A DNA stretch of 42,410 bases from Apostichopus californicus (GCA_020650975.1 JAIPMN010006502.1:1-42410), one strand, 5' to 3'; counted from the stretch's first letter, positions 1 to 11,212 are shown. The notes: generated from the letters alone by a model not told the origin. Translations and numbers: made by a program.

Positions 1-979
1 TATATAAATAAAAAAGAGAGGGTAAATATATACCAAGTACATTTCCACTTGTGAAAGCTCAATAATCATTTGATAAAAATCCCTAAACTACTGTAATAAG
101 TTTCACATATTATTTGAACAAAGTGTGGTATTTAGACTGATAGTGCACAAAGCTCTGTGGAATTTGAATAGTAAATACCAATTGTACTTTTGTCGGTACA
201 GCCAATCATATGTAAATATAAACCAGTCATGGATTGCAAGAGAAACCACAGTATGAGTTAAAACACGACAGCTATGTAGCTGGATACCACTTGAAAAAAA
301 AATTGCATTTTTCTTTCTTTCTTTTTTTGGGGGGGGGGGAGGGGGGTACCAAAATACCATAAATAATCTACTATTTTAAGTAGATCAAGTTCCGCTTCAA
401 ATAATGATCATGAAAAAAAAATGTTATGAGAATAATCTGTCATGCGATTTTAATATTAATATGAAATTTATAGAATCGGATTGCAGGAGTGTATTACTTA
501 CTTTCTAAGTAATGTTCACATTGGAAGAGAGAGATTGCATGAGGTGTTTCACTTTGACCAATTGCAATTTTATTGCTAGCATTACTTCGCAACAATTGCA
601 TTACTTTTCATTTTTGTACGACACAAACTTTATTCATGTTGTACTAAACAGTTAATAGCTCCCAGGGGATAATTTATCCAGCATCTCATCGCAACATGCT
701 ATACAAAATAATCAAATTGTTATACAAGTCAAAAGATGTCTAGAAGTTTTCTTGGGTTTTTTTTTAAACAGGAATCATAGTATTTTATAAACGATACAAA
801 ATTCAGAGACTTCATAAAACTTCTACATAAAAGTTGAGCACTAAAATATTCCCAGCTTCCTAACATTGAACAGTGATAAGATTGTTACCACATAGATCTC
901 TGTAAATAGATAGAGAGGTACTCATTTAAAACATGAATATTACCTCATTGAGAATCACACATGTTCATATATATAAGAA

Positions 980-1510
980 TGCAAGAGGGATCTGATACTG
1001 CAAGTGTGATCACATCGTAGTGCTAACTCTCATGTACTCAGGATCAGACCCGGCCATCCTGATCTCCTTTTCGGGGAGGATCCTATGTAAATTGAACGCT
1101 TGTGGGCCGTACATAGCATAGTATTGTCATCCTTAGGCTATATACACCATGACAATGTAGTTTTGGAGAATATGTACTACGCGATCCGTGGCTGCGCATG
1201 ACACATTCCCAATCTGATTTTGTACTAACATCCGGTGAATAGCAGGGGGAGGATCAGAGTACGACTCAAGTGTAGTTGCGTCAGGATCAATGCATAAGTT
1301 TACTCCATGGAGAGATGATCGTCTGATAACATCAGGGGATCTGATCCGGATCTAGTGTAAAAGCACCCATTAGGATAGAATGATGGGAGTCTATTAGTCT
1401 AAAGTCTGATCAACCAACTGTTATCAAAAGTGGATGCCTCCAGGATCAGCTTTATTTTCTCCTCGAGGAAATACAAGATCCCGATCCTCCTTGGGTTCTC
1501 AAATGTGAAC
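980..1510. repeat. GATC-rich degenerate repeat patch
   Basis: About 17 GATC sites fall within roughly 530 bases, often as GGATCAG, CTGATC or GGATCTGATCC, where about two would be expected by chance. No clean period is visible. The words resemble those in the 158-bp satellite at 4139-5430 and in a short patch at 10413-10512 (GATCGGAGGTCCGATC, GGATCAGATCCCC). It may be the remnant of an old tandem array or of a transposon with short internal repeats. Boundaries are approximate. Confidence 0.5.
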
Positions 1511-2012
1511 AAGGAATTAGTCTATGAAGGACCATTGAAAACACAATATCTCTTATAAAGACAAACATTATTCTTAGCTCTTTGTGCATGGGGGGGGGGG
1601 GGGCATATTGTAAGATATGGCTGGCGCATGCATCTGCTTCACTACTTCAAATTAGGAATTAACCAAGATATTGAGATGGGTATGCTCATAATTCAACTAG
1701 AAGGTATAAACACAATTAGATTGACAATGTGACAGCCTTGACAAAGCAGTTGGTTTGTCTCTCAGTACTAATATATGCGCCTCTAATACAATACCCCTAC
1801 GCGTTACTCAGTCAAGTATAAACTGACAAACTTTTTCATATGACGACTTTGATGGGTTTCTTGTCATGCTATCAATCAGCTGATGATTAGGGTAATCACT
1901 GGACAGCAATAAAACATTCCACCCACATTATATATGCAAATTAGAAGGACAAGGTAATAGACAGATGAGTCCTCCTACTGGATAAGGGCACTAGGTCTTG
2001 GATGGTAATTGA

Positions 2013-2595
2013 TAGTGCTGATAGTCGACTCTTTCTTTTGTAGTCGATTAATCGCATAGCTCTTCTCGCGATTACTCGGTTACAGTTATGACGTCATCAC
2101 TGCCATTTTTACATTGCAGAAATACAGTCAAAACAATGGTTTCTCCATGAAGTATATTTGAAGAAATGACAAATACTTTGGCAATCGTAAACTAGTAATA
2201 ACTTATGACTATATGCAATGATCAAACATTGCTAGGACTGAATGATGCACTGCAGAACAAGCATATTACTGACAAGCAAATGCATGAATCTAACCGGAGC
2301 AGGTGCTTGCCAATTTTTAACACAGTACAGTGCTAGCTAGCTGGTCACAGGGGTCAAAGAACTGTACATAAAGTTGGTGATGAAATACTGTACTGTCCAT
2401 TTGAGCATAGGCCAAGCGTTCTAGGCTAGGCTTTAGTGTTGTTTTTGATAGGTTAAGCTATTTTTCAAAAGCAGATTATGTCTAGTGCTAGTTTGTAGTC
2501 GAGTAATCGCAACATAGGTCTTGAGCGCGATTAATCAAACTTCCAAAGTGTAATCACAGCTACTGGCGATTAATCGATTACAACTATCAGCACTA
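2013..2595. mobile_element. Non-autonomous hAT transposon, 583 bp
   Basis: The ends form a perfect 13-bp terminal inverted repeat: TAGTGCTGATAGT at 2013-2025 and ACTATCAGCACTA at 2583-2595. The flanks are GTAATTGA (2005-2012) and GTAGTTGA (2596-2603), an 8-bp target duplication with one mismatch, the length made by hAT transposases. The TAGTG start fits the hAT terminal rule. Subterminal copies of TCGATTAATCG and CGCGATTA words occur near both ends (about 2040-2085 and 2495-2580), the usual transposase-binding arrangement. No coding sequence is present, so it would depend on a transposase made elsewhere. One mismatch in the target duplication suggests a moderately old insertion. Confidence 0.85.
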
Positions 2596-2680
2596 GTAGT
2601 TGATCAATTGCTTTCCTAAAGGTTGCATTTTTGTGATAAATATGTCAACATCAGATTGTATCATAGTCCAACATGTAAGC

Positions 2681-3353
2681 AACTATGAGGTTCCTGGCCA
2701 CATATTAATCTGTAATCTTAATCCAACTATGAGGTTACTGGCCACATATTTATCTGTAATCTTAATCCAACTATGAGGTTCCTGGCCACATATTAATCTG
2801 TAATCTTAATCCAACTATGAGGTTACTGGCCACATATTTATCTGTAATCTTAATCCAATAAAGGTTCCTGGCCACATATTAGTCTGTAATCTTAATCCAA
2901 CTATGAGCTAACTGGCCAAATATTTATCTGTAATGTTAATCCAACTATGAGGTTACTGGCCACATATTTATCTGTAATCTTAATCCAATAAAGGTTCCTG
3001 GCCACATATTAATCTGTAATCTTAATCCAACTATGAGGTTACTGGCCACATATTTATCTGTAATCTTAATCCAATAAAGGTTCCTGGCCACATATTAATC
3101 TGTAATCTTAATCCAACTATGAGGTTACTGGCCACTTATTTATCTGTAATCTTAATCCAACAAAGGTTCCTGGCTTCATATTAATCTGTAATCTTAATCC
3201 AACTATGAGCTTCCTGGCCACATATTAATCTGTAATCTTAATCCAACTATGAGGTTACTGGCCACATATTTATCTGTAATCTTAATCCAATAAAGGTTCC
3301 TGGCCACATATTAATCTGTAATCTTAATCCAATAAAGGTTCCTGGTCACATAT
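2681..3353. repeat. Satellite of 44/42-bp units, ~15.5 copies
   Basis: Continuous head-to-tail array of a unit of 44 bp starting AACTATGAGGTTACTGGCC and of a 42-bp variant starting AATAAAGGTTCCTGG; both end in CTGTAATCTTAATCC. I count 15 full units and a partial one. The units alternate: A-type (TTACTGG..TTTATCTG) and B-type (TTCCTGG..TTAATCTG) follow each other through most of the array, so the amplified block is a dimer of about 86-88 bp. Copies 6, 12 and 13 carry private changes; homogeneity is otherwise very high, which points to recent expansion. There are no unrelated spacers. Confidence 0.97.
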
Positions 3354-3429
3354 TATAATATATATATTTGCCTGATGAAAAGAACTCAATGTGTTGTGAA
3401 ACTCTGAGTTCCAACGCGATGGAATAGCG

Positions 3430-3492
3430 TGTTTAGACATATATCTACATATATATCTATATATTTATATATACTTATATATATATATACAC
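3430..3492. repeat. AT-rich microsatellite (TATA/ATATC)
   Basis: Run of TATATATCTACATATATATC and related AT dinucleotide repeats directly after the satellite, about 270 bases from the donor of exon f. Confidence 0.8.
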
Positions 3493-3759
3493 TCAATATG
3501 CATCTTTTTTATAATGTACTAAGTACTAATCATCTGGTGTGACTTACTTGAAGAAAATATTAAAAAGTATTTTGTTATTCCTGTATTTTTGTAGCATAAT
3601 ATGTAACATTGTTAACCCAAAGACCAGCTGCCACTTGAATTGATAATGGATGCACGATAATAAACAAGATAGATAATGGCTGACCTTGCCTTAAACAATA
3701 CCTGAACAGGCTCCCCCCCCCCCTCTCCGCCATAATCATAATTTTTAGAATGAACTTAC

Positions 3760-3874
3760 CTATAATTGCCAAGGTATACTCCATCTGGGTTTAACATTGG
3801 TACTATCTTGAATATAATATGATCCCTGAGGACTTTAGCCACTGGATGAGGGCTGATCAGGAAATCTATTAATC
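3760..3874 (-). CDS. AGBL4: AGBL4/CCP6 exon f: [22 protein letters not shown]
   Basis: Last visible coding exon, 115 nt. After completing Gly it reads [20 protein letters not shown], then [17 protein letters not shown], and ends with two bases of an Arg codon (AG|). The PMLNPDGV block is conserved through cytosolic carboxypeptidases; YLGNYR distinguishes CCP6 from CCP1 (INGNHR) and CCP5 (VRGHYR). The acceptor is GGCAG|GATTAA, the donor is ATAG|GTAAGT, a strong match to consensus. Entry phase 1, exit phase 2. The expected next exon (CSLMGFDLNRHW..) was looked for in 1-3759 on the minus strand and not seen, so it should lie beyond the left edge. This exon sits between two satellite arrays, about 0.4 kb and 0.1-0.3 kb away. 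Confidence 0.97.
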
Positions 3875-6019
3875 CTGCCATAGAAAAGGGATAGAATATT
3901 AAAACTTGTCCACATGGGATTCTGTATTAGTATAACATAACATTATCTCTGGTTCATTGTCAACTGACCGTGAGAGTGTGCGCAATAAAATTTATCTTCA
4001 ATAACTTTGGTTTCCCGGGATCTGATTGAGGATCTGATAACAGGGACCATGCAGTGCAAAAACCCAAGATCATCACAATATTAGTAGTATACATAATCAA
4101 TAGGCACTCTGATTGGGAGATTGTATCATGTTTATGAACATGCAATCTTTGCCTTCCCATGATCTGACTGCGAGATAAGATCTAATCACAAGTAACCTGC
4201 ATCAGACACTCAAGATAGATCATCACCACAAGAAGTGATCTGATCACTCAGTGAGATGGCATCATGATATACCGTAACAAACATGCAATCTTTGCCTTCC
4301 CATGATCTGATTGCTAGACTGGATCGGACTGTGAGATAAGTTCTGATCACAAGTAACCTGCATCAGACACTCAAGATAGATCACACCAAGTAGTGATATG
4401 ATCACTCATGGAGATGGCATCATGATATACCGTAATGAAAATGCAATCGTTGCTTTCCCATGAAATGATTGCGAAACTGGATCGTATTGGGAGATAAGAA
4501 TTAATCACAAGTAACCTGCATCAGACACTCAAGAGAGATCACCACAAGTAGTGATCTGATCACTGATGGAGATGGCATCATGATATACCGTAACGAACAT
4601 GCAATCTTTGCCTTCCCATGATCTGATTGCTAGACTGGATCGGACTGCGAGATAAGTTCTGATCACAAGTAACCTGCATCAGACACTCAAGATAGATCAC
4701 ACCAAGTAGTGATCTGATCACTCAGTGAGATGGCATCATGATATACCGTAACGATCATGCAATCTTTGCCTTCCCATGACCTGATTGCTAGATCTGATCG
4801 GGCTGCGAGATAACATCTGATCACAAGTAACCTACATCAGACACTCAAGATAGATCACACCAAGTAGTGATCTGATCACTCATGGAGATGGCATCATGAT
4901 ATACCGTAACGAACATGCAATCTTTGCTTTCCCATGATCTGATTGCGGGACTGGCGGATTGGGAGATCAGATATGATGGTTAGTATCCTGCATCAGACAC
5001 TCAAGATATATCACAACAATTAGTGATCTGATCACTCATGGAGATGGCATCATGATATAACGTAACGAACATGCAATCTTTGCTTTCCCATGATCTGATT
5101 GCGGGACTGGATCGGATTGGGAGATCAGATATGATGGTTAGTATCCTGCATCAGACACTCAAGATAGATCACCACAATTAGTGATCTGATTACTGATGGA
5201 GATGGCATCATGATATACCGTAACGAACATACAATCTTTGCCTTCCCATGATCTGATTGCGAGATTGGACCGGACTGCGAGATAAGATCTGATGGTAAAT
5301 ATCCTGCATCAGACACTCAAGCTCATAATGTAAAGCAATAATCTGATCTCTGATGGAGATTTCATCGAGACATACCAAATTAAAGAGACATGTTATCTGT
5401 GGCTTCCCACAATTGGTTGGCAAGATTGAATTCTGCCAGGATTTGCAAGATTGGATCTGAGTTCAAATTACGTGCAATCTAAAACCTGATAATTGTTGCA
5501 TATATCTATTGCTGGTGATGTTGATGTATAAATAAACACGCTACTTTCACTCATCCGATTCCAAAAGATTAGTAATCATGAGTTTGTAATCATGATTGAG
5601 ATGACATCATCAACCAGGTCCTTTTTATCTCCGTTGGATATTTTGGTGTAATGTGGGCAATGACCCTCTGCTGAAGTCTTTGTTTTCATTCTCATATTCT
5701 TCTGAGTTGAAACTACCGTCAGTGATTGAGGTAATAGTGTTCATTTGATGTATTGTCATATTAGTTTGGCATCAACTAAAGACGGCCATGTTTTTCTTCT
5801 CTGCTTTTTTCAAATCACAGAACCTTCCCAAGGCTTCCATCTACCTCCACCCTCTAAAAACACTGCTCCAATCTCCTCATATTGTATCAGGAAGCTCAAG
5901 GAAGCTTAAATAAGTATGGAATTTTTTAAAAGCTTGAGATCATAACTTAAGAAACCCTCTTCTCATTCCTGAATTTCGAAATGCATGTTTTTTGGGGGGT
6001 TTTGGGAAGTTGTTCTTAC
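3875..6019 (-). other. AGBL4: AGBL4 intron between exons e and f, 2145 bp
   Basis: Phase-1 intron. More than half is the 158-bp satellite. The rest (about 5430-6019) is unique AT-rich sequence; I see nothing else in it apart from short T-runs near the donor of exon e. Confidence 0.9.
3996..5430. repeat. 158-bp satellite, ~8 clear copies plus degenerate edges
   Basis: Units begin CATGCAATCTTTGCCTTCCC at about 4139, 4282, 4439, 4598, 4756, 4914, 5070 and 5228, giving a period of 156-159 bp except for the first (143 bp). A decayed copy begins near 5389 and another probably near 3996. Each unit contains the palindrome AGTGATCTGATCACT or a close variant, and the block CCTGCATCAGACACTCAAGA. Copies at 4914 and 5070 share private changes (GCGGGACTGG, AGATATGATGGTTAGTATCC), a sign of local pairwise amplification. 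Open frames over this region on the minus strand are by-products of the repeat. Confidence 0.95.
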
Positions 6020-6109
6020 CTTGACAAACGAAAGATGCTGGTGATTCTCCTGGATGGACTCGAGCCGTGATGAAAATGACTCTTTTCTTGACCCCTTCGT
6101 CAATATTAT
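6020..6109 (-). CDS. AGBL4: AGBL4/CCP6 exon e: catalytic HPGE zinc-binding exon
   Basis: Exon of 90 nt carrying the first part of the active site. It completes Asp, then encodes NIDEGVKKRVIFITARVHPG, then ESPASFVCQ, and leaves one base of a Gly codon. In M14 peptidases the HxxE motif supplies two of the three zinc ligands; here it is the His and Glu of VHPGES, intact. The third ligand His lies further downstream in the protein (FYIDIHAHS in vertebrates) and would be outside the window. The acceptor is TTGCAG|ATAATA and the donor CAAG|GTAAGA; entry and exit phase 1. Presence of both ligands and a clean frame suggests an active deglutamylase that removes glutamates from polyglutamate side chains of tubulin and related substrates (inference from family). 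Confidence 0.97.
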
Positions 6110-8154
6110 CTGCAAGAAACCAAAAACTCTAATATTGAACTGGATGGTACCTCAATTAATTATTAAAATAACAACAACACAAAAAGTACATGATAAACTG
6201 AGTTTATAGTGTAATCAGTTATTGCAATTTTAATTTGCCAAAATTGTTGGAAATTGCCAAACCAAACCCAAACAACAGCTTTAAATGAAATAAAGAGGTA
6301 CAAAGCCCGTCACACTCATCCCTGAATGAATGCAACCTAGACTTAACTCAACCATTGTGACCCAGTTTCGATTTTCCTGGTTACGGTTGTCATGGGGATC
6401 AATACTCTAACAAGTAAACCCCTGACACTGAACGACTGATATCAACACACACAGTGACTGTTTTCCTGTGAACAACCATTTCCCACCTGTTAATGTTTTT
6501 AGATTTCTTACAAACTGTGCAACCTTTTTAGTTGTTTTTGTTGTTTTGTGAACCGTCGCACTCTGTTGTCTGTCTGCCAGTCACAGTAAGCCCTACTGCA
6601 GAGCAGTGTGCAGACAGCTTAAGGTGAAACTGATGAAGTTGTGAATTTACGACAAATATTTCCAAGACACACTTTACCCATATATTTTATAGAATTACAA
6701 AAAAGACATCACAAATATTCATCTAAGCGTAATCCAAGTGTAATTCACAGCATACAAACATTTCCCCAAGATAATATAATTAACAACAATTTTTTTTTTT
6801 TTCAATCTACCTTCACGATACTCACAATACACATCCACAAAACTTAAGGCTCCATCATATCAATGCAATATTGCTGTACACCTTTTGTGAATATGTTTCA
6901 AAAAATCATCAATTCTTAAATGATATACAAAACACTTGTTCAAAAGTAAAAATGTCTACAGACATATTTCTCCTACAAGGCCATACATGCAACTTAGAGC
7001 TGTGATGAAAATTTGAACACCTTTTTCAATAGAGTTTGTCTGTTCCAGAAATGTCAGCCTTGCCAAAAAGGAAAAACAAGAACCCCCCCCAAAAAATAAA
7101 ACAATCTACATCTGGATGCAACCGAGTAAATTGATGGAATTTCATACTGTAAATTGCGTTCCCATTGGTTGATACCACAGCAGGTGAGAAATAAAAGCAT
7201 TGATTATTCAAAAGCTTACTATCAATTCTTTTCATAAAACTTTTCCAAACAGGAAAAAACGAAAAAGATAAAAAAGACTGCAACAATGCAAAAAATATCA
7301 ATGTGAAATTTTTACCAATGATATTAACCTGTACTACCAAAATATTCTTACCCGTCCCTACAAAGCGGTGTCCTTTTCTCCCACCTTAATGTGTTTGGTA
7401 AGCCTTAACTTAATTACCGAACCACAAACGTGAGGCAAAAGATGAGGCATTGATTTTTTTCTTCTTCTTTGATTATTATTATTTTTTTTCGTTGAGATGA
7501 GTAAGGAAATTCTCTCCTAGACATGATGCCAAAGCTACGGGGAAAGGTTGTTTTGCAATTTTCTACAGTTTTTCTCCCTCTAAAAGAAAGTGGCGCGCGC
7601 AGACATGCAGAAAGGTATTGGCCAAGGTCAAAGGTCACGGGCAGAAACATTGACAAGAGAAGGATGCGAGTCAGACAGGTGGAAGGCCCGATTTGATTAA
7701 TTCATTGGAGGGGAAAAATGTGCAAATCAAATGTTAAGGTGAATTGAAGCATAACAATAAGGGGAGGTTTGCATCCCAAGGTGAACAAAACGCCACAAAT
7801 TCATCCCTTCGAGCGTTTGGAGGAGAAAATATTCCGACGAGAAGAAGAGAGAAAAAATGGAAAGAAAACTAGAAAAGATAAAGCCAAAAAGACACCTAAC
7901 AAGCCAGCTGGGTAGCAGAATTTTTTCAGCGGCTGAGTAGGGATGGAACAAGGATACGAGAGGCAGATACAGATACAGAGGAGAGAGAGAGATGTTGGGA
8001 ATTGGAGTTAAAATGGGCAAGAATTTTGTATTGTTTTACTGATTATATTAGAGCTAAATATCTATAGTTTAAACACAATCATGCAGCATTTGTAGTGAAA
8101 TAGGACAATGATGAAAAAAAGAAATGAGGCTTATTTGTGATATATAACTTCAAA

Positions 8155-8240
8155 ATGAGTAACATACTTGAGTAACATACTCTTGAGTATGAGTAACAGT
8201 ATGAGTAACATACTCTTCAAAATGAGTAACATACTTGAAA
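8155..8240. repeat. Irregular GAGTAACATACT repeats
   Basis: About five copies of ATGAGTAACATACT-like words, some separated by CTTGAGT or CTTCAAA. Short inverted relations (ACTCTTGAGT) are also present. Confidence 0.8.
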
Positions 8241-8296
8241 ATATTCTTAAAATTCAACCATGTATTAATATTCTTCTCTTTTTTCTCTTTTTTTTT

Positions 8297-8320
8297 GGGG
8301 GGGTGAGGGGAGGGGTAGGG
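8297..8320 (+). other. G-quadruplex-like G-runs
   Basis: Four runs of three or more G separated by loops of 1-3 bases on the plus strand, preceded by a T-rich tract. This matches the common G4 rule. The same rule is met at about 23563-23588 and 39187-39208. Confidence 0.6.
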
Positions 8321-9643
8321 ATGGCGTGGGATCTTATTTCATGTGTGATTTTGTGAGTAAAATAGCAGTTGTAAGCTTTGACATGAAACAAATTTTATGA
8401 TGCTTTGTTTCATAAACATGAGATATTGTTGGTGACTAAGACAATGGATGGATTATGGAAAGTGAAAGGGGGCAGTAGTGCAGTCTCTGTAATTTAATGC
8501 TACTGTAAAAAAAAAAAAGCCCTAAAAAATCTGCATATAAAGGAAACTAGCAATTATAAGGGACCATTGACAAAGTTATGCTTTTTCTCCATCACTTCAC
8601 CATACCTCACTGCCGAAGTACAAGAAAAATTCATGTACAATAATGAAGTTGATGTGTAGCCTAGAGCTCACACTGGAGTTTTTTTTTTTTTTAAACCTAA
8701 CTCAAGCTTTCTATAATGTCAATATTGTTGATAGGAATTTGGCTTTTCTTGAGAATTTTAAGGAAATATTAGTCTTTATAGTGGTATAATACTTTACTGA
8801 GATTTGATATCAGTTTTGCCAAATTGTTCTCAATCTGTTCAAAATGCCAAGAACAAAAAACAGTTCGAACACATTATCTTGATCCATTACCAAATGTGTT
8901 CAAGTTATTATTTTATTTTTTTTATACTTTGTATTTGTGGTAATAAAAGAAGCACAGTCATTGTAAATATGTTATCAAGTGTGAAAAATTCAGCAATTTA
9001 AAGGTATGCTGTATTGGCCCCAAATATGCTAGATATTCAAATATGGTAACCTTTGGTCAAAATTCTTAAACTAGTTTTTTATTACAACCTTCAACGGCAT
9101 TTTTCCTCACTGGTTCATTTGGTCATCTTGTGTGTTCCTTAAACATGTCTGAGAACAGTCTGGAGAGCAAAGACATCCAGGAAAGTACTTTTTGAAAACT
9201 TCTAGCAATCATAGCGTGCTATAAGTTGGGGCCTTTACTGACTACCTTTAAACACATTTTGACCACATGACACATTTATAGTTACAACAAAGGAATAACT
9301 TATCAGAGCAAAGTGGAATGGATTAAACCCTTCACAATTTTAGGGCTCATGATGAACTGAAAGTACCATTACCGATCCACAGTTTTGGCTATCCATTGAG
9401 AGGTTCTTTTTAAGGTTTAATTAGCCAAATTGTTTGGACTTCATGATGTGCAAATGGACCAGAAAATTAAAAAAGGGTACTAAAGCAGGATGAAAAATAA
9501 TATCATACGATTTCCTTCAATCCAAACACTCTTACTCCTGAGGAGACAAAATTAGCTTCTTGAATCAGAAACATTGAAAATTAACTAGCTCATGCTTTTG
9601 AATTAATAGAGAATGGCTGAATGCATAAATGGGATATTCCGTT

Positions 9644-9905
9644 TTCACCATAGGAAGTTTAAAGAATCTGGTTTAGACTATTACTTAAATGCTCATTAGG
9701 TTTCAATTAGCCATGGACATACCCTGTTCCTCTTGTCCTAGAAATGCTTTATTGCAAATAAAAAAAAGTTGAAATTTCACCACAGGAAGTTTAAAGAATC
9801 TGGTTTAGAACAATTAGGTAATTGCTAATTAGGTTTTTATTAGCCATGGTCATACCCTGTTCCTCTGGTCCTGAAATGCTTTACAGCAAATTAAAGACAG
9901 TTAAA
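9644..9905. repeat. Tandem duplication, two ~130-bp copies
   Basis: Two neighbouring copies start TTCACCATAGGAAGTTTAAA (about 9644) and TTCACCACAGGAAGTTTAAA (about 9776) and share AGAATCTGGTTTAGA, TTAGCCATGG and CATACCCTGTTCCTC in the same order. The copies differ by substitutions and small gaps, so the duplication is not recent. Confidence 0.9.
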
Positions 9906-10319
9906 ATTTTATGTTTCAAAAGACTGAAATGTGAAGACTACTAAATGCAATGTACAGTACTTTAAATGATAATACTACCTTCATTTTGACCTGTGGACCA
10001 AGAGAAGAACTACCACAACAGAAACTAACCATTGAATGCATAGCATAAACCAACACAGACCACCCTTGTGACTAATTCAAACATGTCGTACTCCAAACCT
10101 TAAATTACAGAGCTGACATTGCAATTACAAATATTAGTATGAAAATAATTCCCTGAAACAGAAATCACATCCCTTTTGAAAATTACATTTTCATAACATA
10201 GAGATAGGTAAAATGTTATTATTATCCTTCATTTTCCAGCATAACTGGATGTCTTTTTGATGGCTTAAAATGATCAATTTCGATCCTTCTATAGCCCTGT
10301 TTACACTTGAAAACAAGCA

Positions 10320-10410
10320 AGGTGTTGAATGATAATAATAATAATAATAATAACTAGTCTTATATAGAGCAGACTCCAACATAAGTTGTTCAATGCGCTT
10401 CAATGCAAAC
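10320..10410 (-). mobile_element. LINE/SINE-like 3' tail with (ATT)n, reverse orientation
   Basis: Read on the minus strand it gives GCGCATTGAACAACTTATG, then GCTCTATATAAGACTAG, then an ATT repeat of eight units. The arrangement (GCGCNTTGA, then GCNCTATATAA, then ATT repeats) recurs at 13238-13321 and 29148-29213, so it is a family tail and not chance. No upstream coding part is visible here. Confidence 0.6.
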
Positions 10411-10501
10411 CCTGAGATCGGAGGTCCGATCTGTGGTGGAAACTCCGATCACCCCCTGCAATAGGTCCCTGTAATAGGCACAGATAAAGGGAGGATCAGA
10501 T

Positions 10502-10515
10502 CCCCCCCCCCCCCC
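10502..10515 (+). repeat. Poly-C run next to GATC-rich words
   Basis: C-run preceded by GGAGGATCAGAT and followed by ATGATCGG. The flanking 10413-10500 contains the inverted pair GATCGGA..TCCGATC. Possibly a small transposon end; boundaries unclear. Confidence 0.5.
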
Positions 10516-11192
10516 ATGATCGGTGTTAATATTTGTTAAGTATACAAGTTGTAAGCATAATATCGATTTGTAATAGCACTACCTCTTAACGTGAAATATA
10601 AGACAAGATGCCAGGATTTGAGGTCAAAGAAAGATAAAGATGTAAGTAGATGGAGCTAATAAATCAGGTTGGTTTTATATAGTTTTATATGTGGTGATTG
10701 TGGAAGGTGTGGTTATAGAGTTATATTCCAAGGAATAGATAAGGCTGCACAGTAAAACAATGGCAGTTGGAGATGAGTTTCATATACAAACATGAAACAG
10801 CACTAATTAACTACAAATTAGAAGAATTATTGGTAAAATATTGACAAACATTATATTCTTGCAGATCGAAGAAATGGCTGAATAATGCAATACCACGGTC
10901 AAGTCTATTATTTAACCTAGATTTGTTATTATTCATTTCCATTTGTTACATGTTATAGTAAGTTCATGGGGTACATGGCAGCCAAGGCTCCTCTACTTTG
11001 TTCAAGATCCAAGTTAATACTTTTTGTAGTGAATAGAAAATCCTGCATTGCTTAACAGGCCTCTTGAGTATTCCCTGCTTTAATCACCAAACTGCAACAT
11101 CACCACTGCCACAATCACAATAAAAACAACAATAACATTTACAATAATAACAAAATAAGAAAATATGAATCATAATAATATGAAGAAGAACA

Positions 11193-11212
11193 ACAATAAT
11201 AATAATAATACA
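11193..11212. repeat. (TAA)n microsatellite
   Basis: Six to seven AAT units within an A-rich stretch (11100-11220) of AACAATAA words. Confidence 0.85.

Larger units (their letters stand above)
1..3759 (-). other. AGBL4: AGBL4 intron downstream of exon f (partial)
   Basis: Non-coding sequence that follows the donor of exon f and runs off the left edge. Bases 1-980 hold only AT-rich sequence, a G-run with a T-rich flank (about 300-349) and nothing else I can name. Bases 980-1510 are GATC-rich, 1590-1602 is a G-run, 2013-2595 is a hAT element, 2681-3353 a satellite, 3430-3492 an AT microsatellite and 3713-3724 a C-run. No exon with the expected CCP6 continuation was found. Confidence 0.8.

Noticed and set aside
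2681-3353. CRISPR-like regular array
   Set aside because: Units abut without unique spacers, and the context is a eukaryotic intron; it is an ordinary satellite.
3374-3415. Hammerhead ribozyme (CTGATGA .. GAAAC words)
   Set aside because: The core words are present, but the segment between them forms only a ~3-bp stem; the better pairing is a simple GAACTCA/TGAGTTC hairpin.
5125-5423. Overlapping minus-strand frames with MSDAGYL / LECLMQD motifs
   Set aside because: The recurring peptides come from the 158-bp satellite read in different frames.
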